Of a stretch of 64,000 nucleotides of DNA, positions 52,362-60,727 are shown in pieces. Both the position numbers and the translations under genes were made by a program. The notes beneath the pieces were generated by a model, which saw nothing but the letters and a program-made list of their open reading frames with translations, was not told the origin of the DNA and did not search any database. The stretch covers positions 868,001 to 932,000 of the forward strand of contig NZ_CP136865.1 in assembly GCF_045689245.1 (NCBI RefSeq). Reading direction: 5' to 3'. Position 1 is the stretch's first letter. Every line of letters begins with the position of its first letter. Origin of the DNA: Congregibacter brevis (GTDB lineage: Bacteria; Pseudomonadota; Gammaproteobacteria; Pseudomonadales; Halieaceae).

Positions 52362-53054
52362 GTGGATATTCTCGATAAAAAAGATTTGGAAAGAAGAGCC
52401 GACAAGGTGGTGGAGAAGCTGCATGCCTACCTTGATGCCGGCAAAAAAGTGTTCACCACTAGTTCCTTCCAGTCGCAAAGCCTACCGTTGCTACATATGA
52501 TCAGCAGAGTGGATCGCGATATTCCTGTGTACTACACCAACACGGGGTTCCTGTTTGCGCAAACCATTCGCTTTGCAGATCAACTGGCGGATCAGCTGGG
52601 CCTGAATGTTATTGCCCTGCGCCCCGAGGTCCCCAAAATTAAACAACTGGATCGTGAGAAGCGGTTTTTGTATGCCTCCGACCCTGACCACTGCTGCTAC
52701 CTGAATAAGGTGCAACCCCTTGAGCCGGTACTTAGAGAGAACGATATCTGGGTAAACGGCGTGCGCTCTGATCAAAGCTCAGTGCGCGCGGCGATGCAGG
52801 TGGAAGAACCGGCACAGCATGGCTGCACTCGTTTTCATCCCATGTTGGAGTGGGACTCGAGGATGGTGTATTTCTACCGCAAGAATCATGATTTGCCTGA
52901 ACACCCCATGGAAGCGCAAGGCTATCTCAGCATTGGTTGCGAGCCCTGCACAATGAAAGCCTTTGATGACGGCAACTCTCGGAATGCGCGCTGGTTTGGT
53001 ATGAACAAAACTGAGTGCGGACTCAACACTACACTGGTTTCGGGGGGTAACTGA
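52362..53054 (+). CDS. cysH: Phosphosulfate reductase (CysH, APS-reductase type)
   Basis: 230 aa. The PP-loop-like start (FTTSSFQSQSLPLLHM), YYTNTGF and the end motif ECGLN (catalytic Cys219) are those of (phospho)adenylylsulfate reductases. Cys111-Cys112 and Cys193-x2-Cys196 supply the [4Fe-4S] ligands that mark APS reductases rather than PAPS-specific CysH. The product reduces activated sulfate to sulfite for cysteine synthesis. The start is GTG 52362. Its TGA shares a base with the ATG of the epimerase gene (TGATG), which is unusual company for an assimilatory enzyme. Confidence 0.9.
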   Translation: MDILDKKDLERRADKVVEKLHAYLDAGKKVFTTSSFQSQSLPLLHMISRVDRDIPVYYTNTGFLFAQTIRFADQLADQLGLNVIALRPEVPKIKQLDREKRFLYASDPDHCCYLNKVQPLEPVLRENDIWVNGVRSDQSSVRAAMQVEEPAQHGCTRFHPMLEWDSRMVYFYRKNHDLPEHPMEAQGYLSIGCEPCTMKAFDDGNSRNARWFGMNKTECGLNTTLVSGGN

Positions 53055-53965
53055 TGAGGGTTATGGTGACCGGCGGCGCCGGCTATATTGGGAATGAGTT
53101 GGTGTATCGCTTGTCAGCGGAACCGAGCATCAAAGATATCCTTGTCTACGACAACTTATGCAAAGGTAACTACAACCTGTTTACCGGACTGCGCAAAGTG
53201 CCGGGCAACAACGTTCGATTTATACAGGCAGACATTCTTGATTCCCGTAGTCTTCGTAGCTGCATGGAGGGCATGGATGTGGTGATTCACCTTGCCGCCA
53301 AGGTAGAGACACCCTTTGCCGACCAGAATGCCCATGATTTTGAACAGACCAATCACTGGGGCACGGCCGAAGTTGTCTACACCGCCGAAGAGGTGGGTAT
53401 TGGCCGTCTCATCTATCTGAGTAGTCAGTCGGTGTACGGCCAAGGCAAAATCACTGACACATCACATCCAAGAGTCCCTAGTAGCTACTACAGCATTTCC
53501 AAGATGCGCGGTGAAGAACACGTTATGCGGCTCATGGAGAAGATCCCTGTGCAGTTGCTGCGCTGCGCCAACGTCTATGGCTACTCCAAGAATTTACGAT
53601 TCGAGACTATGGTGAATCAGTTCGTCTTTGACGCTCACTTTACGAATCGGGTTGCGGTGCACGGCGATCCTGGGCACAGCGTGAGTCATATCAGCGTGTA
53701 TCGACTGGTAGAAGTTCTCGCGCGAATGATCAAGAAGGACATGGACTCGGATGTGTATAACCTATCTCATCGTGACTTCTCATCGATGGATCTTGTGGAT
53801 TCGCTTAAGGAGCTGTACCCGGATTTGGAAACTATCTTTGTTGATCAGCACATTCCTCTCTACGATCTCACCATGAGCTGTGATCCCCGGCTACTCGAGA
53901 TGCTGCCCGGCGGCTCAACGATGGCTGAGGATTTGGTAAAGTTCCGTGAGTTGTTTACGTTCTAG
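53054..53965 (+). CDS. NAD-dependent sugar epimerase/dehydratase
   Basis: 303 aa extended SDR. VMVTGGAGYIGNELVYRL at the N-terminus (TGxxGxxG), IHLAAKVETP, YLSSQSVYG and the catalytic Y-x3-K in SSYYSISKMRGEE. The C-terminal sugar-binding part includes GDPGHSVSHISVY. It resembles nucleotide-sugar 4-epimerases or dehydratases, so a part in surface polysaccharide synthesis is likely. Its start codon overlaps the CysH stop. Substrate unknown. Confidence 0.87.
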   Translation: MRVMVTGGAGYIGNELVYRLSAEPSIKDILVYDNLCKGNYNLFTGLRKVPGNNVRFIQADILDSRSLRSCMEGMDVVIHLAAKVETPFADQNAHDFEQTNHWGTAEVVYTAEEVGIGRLIYLSSQSVYGQGKITDTSHPRVPSSYYSISKMRGEEHVMRLMEKIPVQLLRCANVYGYSKNLRFETMVNQFVFDAHFTNRVAVHGDPGHSVSHISVYRLVEVLARMIKKDMDSDVYNLSHRDFSSMDLVDSLKELYPDLETIFVDQHIPLYDLTMSCDPRLLEMLPGGSTMAEDLVKFRELFTF

Positions 53966-53980
53966 ACTCAGGAGATCACC

Positions 53981-54637
53981 ATCACAGCCTTAGCCCTTAA
54001 AGTTGATATCGTGTCGGACGTCGTCTGTCCCTGGTGCGTGATTGGCTATAAACAGTTCGAAAAAGCCTTGGCCGCACTGCCCGGTCGTTTCGACGTGACC
54101 GTGCACTGGCGACCCTTTGAGCTCAACCCGAACATGCCCGCCGAGGGGCAAGATTTGCGCGAGCACATCGCACAGAAGTACGGGTCCTCCGCCGAGCAAA
54201 GCCAGCAGGCGAGATCTCGTTTGTCGAGTATTGGCGAGTCTTTGGGTTTCCACTTTGATTATTACGAAGGCATGCGCGTAGTAAATACCTTTCGCGCGCA
54301 CCAGCTGCTTCATTGGGCAGAAGAGCAGGGCAAGCAAACTGAGCTCAAGATGGCGCTGTTCAGCGCGTTCTTTAGTCAGCGGCAGGATGTGAGTGATGAC
54401 CAGGTGCTGGTCAGTGCCGCCGGTAGTGTGGGTCTGTCAGAGAACGATGCCCAAGGGGTTTTGAGCGGTGGCAGTTATGCGGATGCCGTTCGAGAAGATC
54501 AGCGCTGGTGGCTAGACCGCGAAATTCACGCGGTGCCAGCTTTTATCTTTAACGATAAATACTCGGTGTTGGGCGCGCAGGAGGCGGATACCTTTGTGCG
54601 CGTCCTCACCAAGCTGGAAGCGAAAGCAGCGGCCTAG
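53981..54637 (+). CDS. DsbA/FrnE-like thioredoxin-fold oxidoreductase, probable ATC start
   Basis: 218 aa if read from ATC 53981. KVDIVSDVVCPWCVIGYKQF holds the family motif (strand 1, then C-P-W-C), the middle is helical, and AVPAFIFNDKYSVLGAQ is the cis-Pro region followed by the C-terminal fold; this is the FrnE/2-hydroxychromene-2-carboxylate isomerase-like group of DsbA proteins. The first ATG/GTG/TTG in frame is GTG 54011, which would remove strand 1 and has no ribosome site. The in-frame stop TAG at 53963 lies upstream, and AGGAG sits 6 bp before ATC 53981. Non-AUG ATC or a sequencing error from ATG both fit. It overlaps the convergent aminotransferase by 4 bp. Confidence 0.8.
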   Translation: MTALALKVDIVSDVVCPWCVIGYKQFEKALAALPGRFDVTVHWRPFELNPNMPAEGQDLREHIAQKYGSSAEQSQQARSRLSSIGESLGFHFDYYEGMRVVNTFRAHQLLHWAEEQGKQTELKMALFSAFFSQRQDVSDDQVLVSAAGSVGLSENDAQGVLSGGSYADAVREDQRWWLDREIHAVPAFIFNDKYSVLGAQEADTFVRVLTKLEAKAAA

Positions 54638-55989
54638 CTGGCCGCTTTTAAGAGTCCTTCGCTGTGCACGTGCTCCAGCGTGGCATCCAAGCCAATGGCC
54701 AGCTTGTCCGTCAGCTCATCGATTTGAGCCTCGGTGATAATCAGTGGCGGACATAGCGCAAACGCTGTTCCTGCTACGGGACGACCGATAAGACCCGCTT
54801 CGGCACAGGCGTTGGTTAAAAAGCCCGCTACCGATGCCGGGAATCCTTCTCCCGTCGATTTGTCGCTCACAAGTTCAAGGGCAGCCAGCAAGCCTTTACC
54901 GCGAACTTCTCCGACTAACGGATGCTCAGCGAAGGGTGCCAATTTTTTCTGCAGATAGGCACCGGTCTTTGCGGCCTTCTCAAAAATGTTATCCCGCTCG
55001 TAGATCTCAAGCGTCTTTAGAGCAACCGCACAGCCCAGCGGGTGACCGGAGTAGGTATAGCCGTGACCGAAAACGCCGACCTCGGATACTGGTTCTACTA
55101 AAGCTTCGTAGATGTCGCCGCGAACAACCGATGCGCTAATGGGCACGTAAGCAGAGGACAACTGCTTGGCGAGCGTCATGAGGGCAGGGTTTTCGATGTT
55201 CATGGTGGTGCAGCCAAAATCGTTGCCCGTGCGTCCAAAGCCACAGATCACCTCGTCAGCCCAGAACATGATGTCGTGTTTGTTCAACAGTGCCTGTACT
55301 TTTTCGTAGTACCCGGCGGGGGGCACGATAACGCCGCTGGCACCGGTAATGGGTTCGGCGAGGAATGCAGCAATAGTGTCAGGGCCCTCGGCCAAAATAA
55401 GGTTCTCGAGGTTGTCAACGATACGATCCACAAAAGCCCCTTCACTCTCGCCAGGGTTGCGGCCTTTGTAGTAGTGGGGGTGGTCTGTGCGCAAAATGCC
55501 CAGCGCATCTACCGGTGCATCAAAGTGAGTAAGGTTCGCGGGTAAGCTGGTCAGCGCCCCTGAGGCAACGGTTACGCCGTGATAACCGCGCTCTCGAGTG
55601 ATGATCTTGCGCTTCTCAGGCCTGCCCGTAGCGTTGGCGTAATAGCGCAAAATCTTGATAAAGGTGTCGTTGGCATCGCTGCCAGAGTTACCAAAGAATA
55701 TCTTGGCATTCTCTACAGGCACCATGTCACGAATTTTGTCCGCCAAGGCCATCATCATCGGGTGCGTCTTGCCACCGAAGGCGTGGTAGTAAGACAGCTG
55801 GCCCATTTGTGCCGTGGCGGCGTCGATGAGTTCTTGATTACCGTAGCCCAGAGACGTGCACCAAAGCCCTGCTAATCCCTCAAGATACTGCTTGCCCTTA
55901 TTGTCGTAGACATAAACACCTTCGCCCCGTTCTACAACGATCTGTTCGGTGGCCTTAAAGTTTGTAGTGGGGTAGATGACATTAGTCAT
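54634..55989 (-). CDS. Class III (omega) aminotransferase
   Basis: 451 aa PLP enzyme. GLAGLWCTSLGYGN, SYYHAFGGKTHP, FFGNSGSDANDTFIK (PLP phosphate region), RGYHGVT, FWADEVICGFGRTG and the PLP lysine in MTLAKQLSSAYVPIS are all present. Similar enzymes use beta-alanine, taurine, putrescine or related omega-amines with pyruvate. I chose ATG 55989 (MTNVIYP) with GAGGTAAG upstream, rather than an in-frame start 57 bp before. It is the last gene of the 2-oxoacid dehydrogenase operon (17 bp after the E3 gene), so its 2-oxo acid or aldehyde product may feed the complex. Confidence 0.9.
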   Translation of the reverse strand: MTNVIYPTTNFKATEQIVVERGEGVYVYDNKGKQYLEGLAGLWCTSLGYGNQELIDAATAQMGQLSYYHAFGGKTHPMMMALADKIRDMVPVENAKIFFGNSGSDANDTFIKILRYYANATGRPEKRKIITRERGYHGVTVASGALTSLPANLTHFDAPVDALGILRTDHPHYYKGRNPGESEGAFVDRIVDNLENLILAEGPDTIAAFLAEPITGASGVIVPPAGYYEKVQALLNKHDIMFWADEVICGFGRTGNDFGCTTMNIENPALMTLAKQLSSAYVPISASVVRGDIYEALVEPVSEVGVFGHGYTYSGHPLGCAVALKTLEIYERDNIFEKAAKTGAYLQKKLAPFAEHPLVGEVRGKGLLAALELVSDKSTGEGFPASVAGFLTNACAEAGLIGRPVAGTAFALCPPLIITEAQIDELTDKLAIGLDATLEHVHSEGLLKAAS

Positions 55990-56006
55990 GGGGCTTACCT
56001 CTTTTC

Positions 56007-57401
56007 TTAGCCGTGTACCGGCTTTCCATTTATGCCGTTCATGCATTCCATCACAGCTTCGGAGACCGTGGGGTGGGCGTGCATCATGCCGGCTATATCG
56101 TCGGGCAGTAATTCTGAAGATTTCGCTAATAGTAACTCGTGAATCAGCTCTGTGGCATTGTGTCCCACAATATGTGCGCCAAGAATTTCATCGGTTTTTG
56201 GGTCACAAAGTACTTTCACCAGTCCATCGGGTCTACCAATGGCGATGGTTTTACCGGCGCCGTGGTAAGGAAACACGGATTTTTTGAAAGCAGTCCCTTG
56301 CAAAAGGGCCTGATCCTCGCGCAGACCAAAGCCCGCTACTTGCGGCTCGCAGTAAATAGCTGACGGTACAAGGTCGGGATCCATCGGTATTGTCGAGTCA
56401 GACAGTGTGCCGACAATATGATCGACGGCGCGTTCACCTTCGGCAGACGCCACATGGGCAAGCGCAGCACTGCTTACGATGTCGCCGATAGCGTAGATGG
56501 AGGGGGTGGCGGTGCGACCTACGGCGTCCACCTCAATGTACCCTCGGTGGTCGGCGGTGAGTCCTACCGTCGAGAGCCCAAGGTTTTGCGTGTTTGGTTG
56601 TCGTCCAAAGACCACCAAGGCGCGCTCTGCATGGAGTGTCTTCTCACTACCGTCGTTTCCCAAGAGCGTGGCGCTGATGCTTTCAGTATTGCGTTCCAGC
56701 GATTTTGCCCGGGTCGCGACTCGGATATCGACACCCTGTTTTGTCAGTGCGTGGTGCAGGACCTCGCAGACTTCAAAGTCTTCGCTGGGGAGCACGTGCG
56801 TTTGCGCCTCCACCAATGTGACCTTTACGCCAAAACTTGCCATGGCATAGGCGAATTCGCAGCCGATGGCGCCTGCGCCAAGAATCAGTAGGCTTTTTGG
56901 GAGTGACTCCAAGGCCAGAATGCCCGTCGAAGAAAGTACCCGGTCCTCGTCAAATTCAAAGCCTTGTATTTCCATGGGCCGGGAGCCCGTGGCGAGCATG
57001 ATGTGCTTCGCCTCTACAGTGTCTTTCCCGTCGATGCTTATAGAGGTCGCGGTCGTTAGCTCGGCATTACCTTTCAGGTAGTCAACTTTGTTCTTTTTGA
57101 GCAGGCCAGCGACACCACCCGTTAACGTCTTTACGACCTGTCGGGATTTTTGCTGCACAGCAGCATAGTTGAGGGACGCTCTATCCACCGTGACACCCAC
57201 GGATTCCATGTCGGCGAGGCTCGTATATATCTCAGCTTGATGGATCAGGTTTTTTGAGGGTATGCAGCCCCAGTTCAGGCAAACGCCGCCCGGAGCATCC
57301 CGTTCGATGACCGCAACTTTGAGTCCTTTCTGCGCCGCACGTACTGCAGCAACGTAACCTCCGGGCCCGGCACCTACTATGGCTAAGTCATACATGGACA
57401 T
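56007..57401 (-). CDS. lpdA: Dihydrolipoyl dehydrogenase (E3)
   Basis: 464 aa FAD enzyme that reoxidises lipoyl groups with NAD. AIVGAGPGGYVAAVRAAQ is the FAD fold, GGVCLNWGCIPSK the redox-active disulfide (Cys-x4-Cys), LLILGAGAIGCEFAYAM the NAD fold, IYAIGDIV the second FAD motif, and MHAHPTVSEAV the His-Glu pair of the active site. It lies in the same operon as E1 and E2, 3 bp after the E2 stop, so this is the dedicated E3 of the complex. Confidence 0.95.
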   Translation of the reverse strand: MSMYDLAIVGAGPGGYVAAVRAAQKGLKVAVIERDAPGGVCLNWGCIPSKNLIHQAEIYTSLADMESVGVTVDRASLNYAAVQQKSRQVVKTLTGGVAGLLKKNKVDYLKGNAELTTATSISIDGKDTVEAKHIMLATGSRPMEIQGFEFDEDRVLSSTGILALESLPKSLLILGAGAIGCEFAYAMASFGVKVTLVEAQTHVLPSEDFEVCEVLHHALTKQGVDIRVATRAKSLERNTESISATLLGNDGSEKTLHAERALVVFGRQPNTQNLGLSTVGLTADHRGYIEVDAVGRTATPSIYAIGDIVSSAALAHVASAEGERAVDHIVGTLSDSTIPMDPDLVPSAIYCEPQVAGFGLREDQALLQGTAFKKSVFPYHGAGKTIAIGRPDGLVKVLCDPKTDEILGAHIVGHNATELIHELLLAKSSELLPDDIAGMMHAHPTVSEAVMECMNGINGKPVHG

Positions 57402-57404
57402 TGC

Positions 57405-58637
57405 TCAGGCCAGCAGTAGTTCTGGGTTTTCCAGCGCATCGTGGAGTGCACGCATGTAACGCGCTGCCGGCTCGCCGTCCAATGCCCGGTGATCAAAGGT
57501 GAAGGAAAGCGGCAGCATAGTGCGTACTTTCTTTTTACCTTTTACGGCGACAATGCGTTCTACCGGAGTAGAGGGCCCAAGAAGCGCTACGTTTGGCAGA
57601 TTCAGCAACGGTGTACTCATCAAACCCGGAGGACCGATGCCAGCCGTGCTGGACAGGGTGATGGTGGAGCCCGACAGGTCGTCGGCAGTTGCTTCGCCGT
57701 TTCGCACGCGCCCGATGAGGGAGCGCATTTGCTTGTCAATCTCAACAACACCCATGCGGTCGACGTCCTTAAGAACACCCACCATGAGGCCGGTATCGAA
57801 TTCCGATGCCCCGGGCACCGAAATCGCAACGCCCATGTTGATGTTTTCGTAAATCGAAATCAGGTCGTCTTCCACACAAGCATTAGCCATCGGCACCTGA
57901 CGGATGGCATAGACCATGGCTTTGATGAGGAAAGCGTTGAACGACACTCGTGTGCCGAGTGTTTCGTCGCGAGCCACGAAGCTTTTGCGCATGGCCAGTA
58001 GAGCAGTGACGTCAGATTCCCAGTTGGAGGTGAGTTGAGCGGTAGACTGCAGGCTCTCCTGCATCCGAGAAGCAATGGTGCCGCGCATGCCCTTTAGGGG
58101 TAGTTCAGCGAGTACGAGATTGCCTCCTGAGGCGCGGGGCGTACTAGCCTGTGCAGTCTGGGCCCCTAACACATCCCGTTTGACGATTCGTCCTCCGGGT
58201 CCCGTGCCAGTGATCGAGGCGATGTCTAGTCCGGCATTCGCTGCAATCTTTTTTGCAAGAGGAGAAGCTTTTATGCGCTGTCCCCCTCTTTGCGGGCTTA
58301 CAGCCGGGGGCGACTCAATCGTTGCGGGGGGAGTGTCTTTCGCGGGTGCTGCTGAAGCCTCTGCAGCGGTCGCCGGTTCTGCCGCGGTGACTGCTTCCTC
58401 CGGTGTTTCTAGGAAGTGCGCGATCAGCGCTTCGCAGGGCACGGTCTCTCCCGCCTCGACGACGATGTGGAAATAGCCCTCTTCGGGAGATTCAACGTCG
58501 TAGGCAACTTTCTCTGTTTCGATGCTTGCGAGTGTTTGACCTTTTTTAACGTAGTCACCGTGGCTGACCAGCCACTCAGCGATAGTGCCTTCGTTCATCG
58601 CCATCGCCAGCTTCGGCATTGTGTAATCTATTGCCAT
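57405..58637 (-). CDS. 2-oxoacid dehydrogenase complex E2 acyltransferase
   Basis: 410 aa. N-terminal lipoyl domain with the lipoyl Lys in IETEKVAYDVES (about residue 43), an Ala/Pro/Glu-rich linker, a peripheral subunit-binding domain (KASPLAKKIAANAGLDIASI, then GTGPGGRIVKRDV), and the catalytic domain ending with FTFDHRALDGEPA (His and Asp of the active site). It moves acyl groups from E1 to CoA. I chose ATG 58637; a GTG 3 bp upstream is also possible. A single lipoyl domain fits acetoin or branched-chain type complexes. Confidence 0.93.
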   Translation of the reverse strand: MAIDYTMPKLAMAMNEGTIAEWLVSHGDYVKKGQTLASIETEKVAYDVESPEEGYFHIVVEAGETVPCEALIAHFLETPEEAVTAAEPATAAEASAAPAKDTPPATIESPPAVSPQRGGQRIKASPLAKKIAANAGLDIASITGTGPGGRIVKRDVLGAQTAQASTPRASGGNLVLAELPLKGMRGTIASRMQESLQSTAQLTSNWESDVTALLAMRKSFVARDETLGTRVSFNAFLIKAMVYAIRQVPMANACVEDDLISIYENINMGVAISVPGASEFDTGLMVGVLKDVDRMGVVEIDKQMRSLIGRVRNGEATADDLSGSTITLSSTAGIGPPGLMSTPLLNLPNVALLGPSTPVERIVAVKGKKKVRTMLPLSFTFDHRALDGEPAARYMRALHDALENPELLLA

Positions 58638-58649
58638 CACAGTTCTCCC

Positions 58650-59618
58650 TCAGGCACAGACTGCGCGAACGGCCGCTTCAATTCGCTCGGGATTGGGGGC
58701 GACGTACTCTTCCATATAGCCGCCGGGAACAGGCATGTTCGGCAGGGTGACCCGGGTGACCGGTGCATCCAAGAGATCAAAACCCTGCTCCATGACTCGG
58801 GCAGATACCGTCGCAGCAAAGCCTCCAGACTCCCAGTCCTCATCGACGACGACTAAGCGGTTAGTCTTCTCCAGTGAAGTAAGGAGAGTCTCCATATCGA
58901 AAGGAACAAAGCTTCGAGGGTCAATCACCTCGATGGAGATTTCATCTTTTAGCTTCTCTGCGACTTCCAGTGCGTGTTGCAACTGAAGCGAGTTCGCGAG
59001 CACGGTGACATCGGTGCCCTCACGCTTAACATCGGCGACCCCTAAGGGAACCACGTAATCATCGTCTAATTCCGGGACTTCACCTTTTAGCATCATGATG
59101 CCCATGTGCCAGGGGATCACGACAGGGTTGTTGTCTCGAATAGCTGCCTTAAACATGCCCTTGGCATCGTAGGGGGTAGAAGGCATCGCCACCTTGATTC
59201 CCGGATGATGGGAAAAGGTGCCGTGGATGCTCATGGCATGGTCGTTGGCAAGGCGCTGGCCGGTACCGACTCCAGCGGTGATAACCAAAGGCAAAGGGTG
59301 TTGGCTACCGTGGAGAAAGTGATATTGCCCGGTTGTGACCGAGCACTCGGAGAAGGTCACGTAAGAAAACCCGCCAAACATAAAGTCGCAGATGGGTCGC
59401 ATGCCTTCCTGGGCAGCGCCAAAAGCCACGCCGTACATGCCTGACTCAGCGATGGGAGTATCCACAATGCGCTCAGGTCCAAATTCGTCTACCAGACCTT
59501 TGGTGTGGGGGAAAATCGCCCCGCGCACGTCCTGACCAACGACAAATACGTCGTTGTCCACGCGCATTTCTTCTTCGATCGCCTCGCGAATAGCGTCGAT
59601 AAATGTAATTGTTCTCAT
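58650..59618 (-). CDS. 2-oxoacid dehydrogenase E1 component, beta subunit
   Basis: 322 aa. ITFIDAIREAIEEEM at the head, then VVGQDVRGA, the conserved thiamine-site Glu region RIVDTPIAESGMYGVAFGAA and the potassium-site/His region (GSQHPLPLVITAGVG, SIHGTFSHHPGIKVAMPS). The C-terminal transketolase-type domain includes VVVDEDWESGGF. It forms an alpha2beta2 E1 with the next gene. The sequence looks closest to acetoin/pyruvate types (AcoB-like), though branched-chain acids are possible. It lies 11 bp after the E1 alpha gene. Confidence 0.92.
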   Translation of the reverse strand: MRTITFIDAIREAIEEEMRVDNDVFVVGQDVRGAIFPHTKGLVDEFGPERIVDTPIAESGMYGVAFGAAQEGMRPICDFMFGGFSYVTFSECSVTTGQYHFLHGSQHPLPLVITAGVGTGQRLANDHAMSIHGTFSHHPGIKVAMPSTPYDAKGMFKAAIRDNNPVVIPWHMGIMMLKGEVPELDDDYVVPLGVADVKREGTDVTVLANSLQLQHALEVAEKLKDEISIEVIDPRSFVPFDMETLLTSLEKTNRLVVVDEDWESGGFAATVSARVMEQGFDLLDAPVTRVTLPNMPVPGGYMEEYVAPNPERIEAAVRAVCA

Positions 59619-59629
59619 CTCGACTTCCT

Positions 59630-60613
59630 CTATTTGGCGAAAACGCCGTCCATGAGTTGCTCCACGCTGGGTCTCGCGATATCGCTGCTGTCAGCGAAAT
59701 CTTCCACGCCCTGCACTTCGGCGAGGGCTTCTTCGATGATTTGATCGATGGCACTCTGGGTCAGAATCCCTTCGTCCAGTACCCTGGCCGTGGCAATACG
59801 AACAGGCTCCCGTTCACGCATGCTCGCGTGCTCTTCTTCGCTGCGTTCTTCCCATCCCGAAAGGTCCGGTGTGCCGATGTCGTGCTCGTTAAAACGCAGA
59901 GTTTTTGCTTCGATAAATGTGGGGCCTTCGCCCTTACGGGCGCGGTCAATGGCTTCAACGGAGGCCTCTGCTACGGCAAACACATCTTGGCCATCGACTA
60001 TGGAGGAGGGCATGCCGAAGCCGTCGGCCAAAGAGGAGATGTGCTCTTTGGGATGCATCTCCATGGCCGTGGAAAAAATACTCATCCCGTTGTTCTCACA
60101 GAAAAAGATGACGGGAAGCTTCCAGTTTTGGGCCATGAGCATTGCCTCATGAGCGCGACCCTGACCGTAGGATCCGTCCCCCGAACAGTTCATAACAACT
60201 TGACCTTGATTACGACGCTTTGCAGCAAAGCCCCAGCCCACGACCGGCGCGAAGTTGTAGCCGATGAAGCCGGACATCATGTAGACCTTGTGGTCCGGAA
60301 AGCTGAAGTGAAATGCAGAGCGTCCTTTGCAGCATCCAGTGTCTTTTCCCGTGTGCTCCGCGAGGTAGTACTTGATGTCGATGCCCTTGGCGAGCATATG
60401 CGTGATGCCGTGCCCCCGATGGTGCGGAGATAAATTGTCATCCTGATTGAGAAAGCTGGCAGCACCCACACCTGGCGCGATGGCACCTTCGGCAGGGTGA
60501 TAAAAGCCAATGAGCTTCCCCTGCATCATTCGCCGATACATCATCTTGTTGAACTCATCAGCGCGGATGAGGTTGCGATAGAGGGTGGTTTTTTGTTCTG
60601 TATTTAGAGCCAC
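59630..60613 (-). CDS. 2-oxoacid dehydrogenase E1 component, alpha subunit
   Basis: 327 aa from GTG 60613. The thiamine diphosphate motif NCSGDGSYGQGRAHEAML then PVIFFCENNGMSI (GDG-x~26-NN) is intact, as is HRGHGITHMLAKG and the phosphorylation-loop-like DIGTPDLSGW. AcoA-type proteins start near LNTEQKTTLYRNL, and GGAG lies 8 bp before GTG 60613. The alternative ATG at 60703 would add 30 unconserved residues and would place both candidate promoters of this divergent region inside the coding sequence. First gene of the operon; expected substrate acetoin, pyruvate or a branched 2-oxo acid. Confidence 0.9.
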   Translation of the reverse strand: MALNTEQKTTLYRNLIRADEFNKMMYRRMMQGKLIGFYHPAEGAIAPGVGAASFLNQDDNLSPHHRGHGITHMLAKGIDIKYYLAEHTGKDTGCCKGRSAFHFSFPDHKVYMMSGFIGYNFAPVVGWGFAAKRRNQGQVVMNCSGDGSYGQGRAHEAMLMAQNWKLPVIFFCENNGMSIFSTAMEMHPKEHISSLADGFGMPSSIVDGQDVFAVAEASVEAIDRARKGEGPTFIEAKTLRFNEHDIGTPDLSGWEERSEEEHASMREREPVRIATARVLDEGILTQSAIDQIIEEALAEVQGVEDFADSSDIARPSVEQLMDGVFAK

Positions 60614-60644
60614 CGGCGCATCTCCAAAGGCTTTTTTGTGAGTA

Positions 60645-60696
60645 TTGATAGTGGCGTGGGGACAAATTGACAACAATGGACTCGCGGGCCTAGTCT
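60645..60696. promoter_or_regulatory. Overlapping divergent promoters, E1 alpha operon / AraC gene
   Basis: Plus strand: -35 TTGACA (60667-60672), 18-bp spacer, weak -10 TAGTCT (60691-60696), toward the AraC gene. Minus strand: -35 TTGTCA (60673-60668), 17-bp spacer, -10 TATCAA (60650-60645), toward the E1 operon. The two -35 boxes share AATTGACAA, so only one promoter can be used at a time, a natural place for AraC control. Confidence 0.45.
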
Positions 60697-60727
60697 TTGT
60701 CATTTCCGGCCAGCATCAGAAAGGCGC

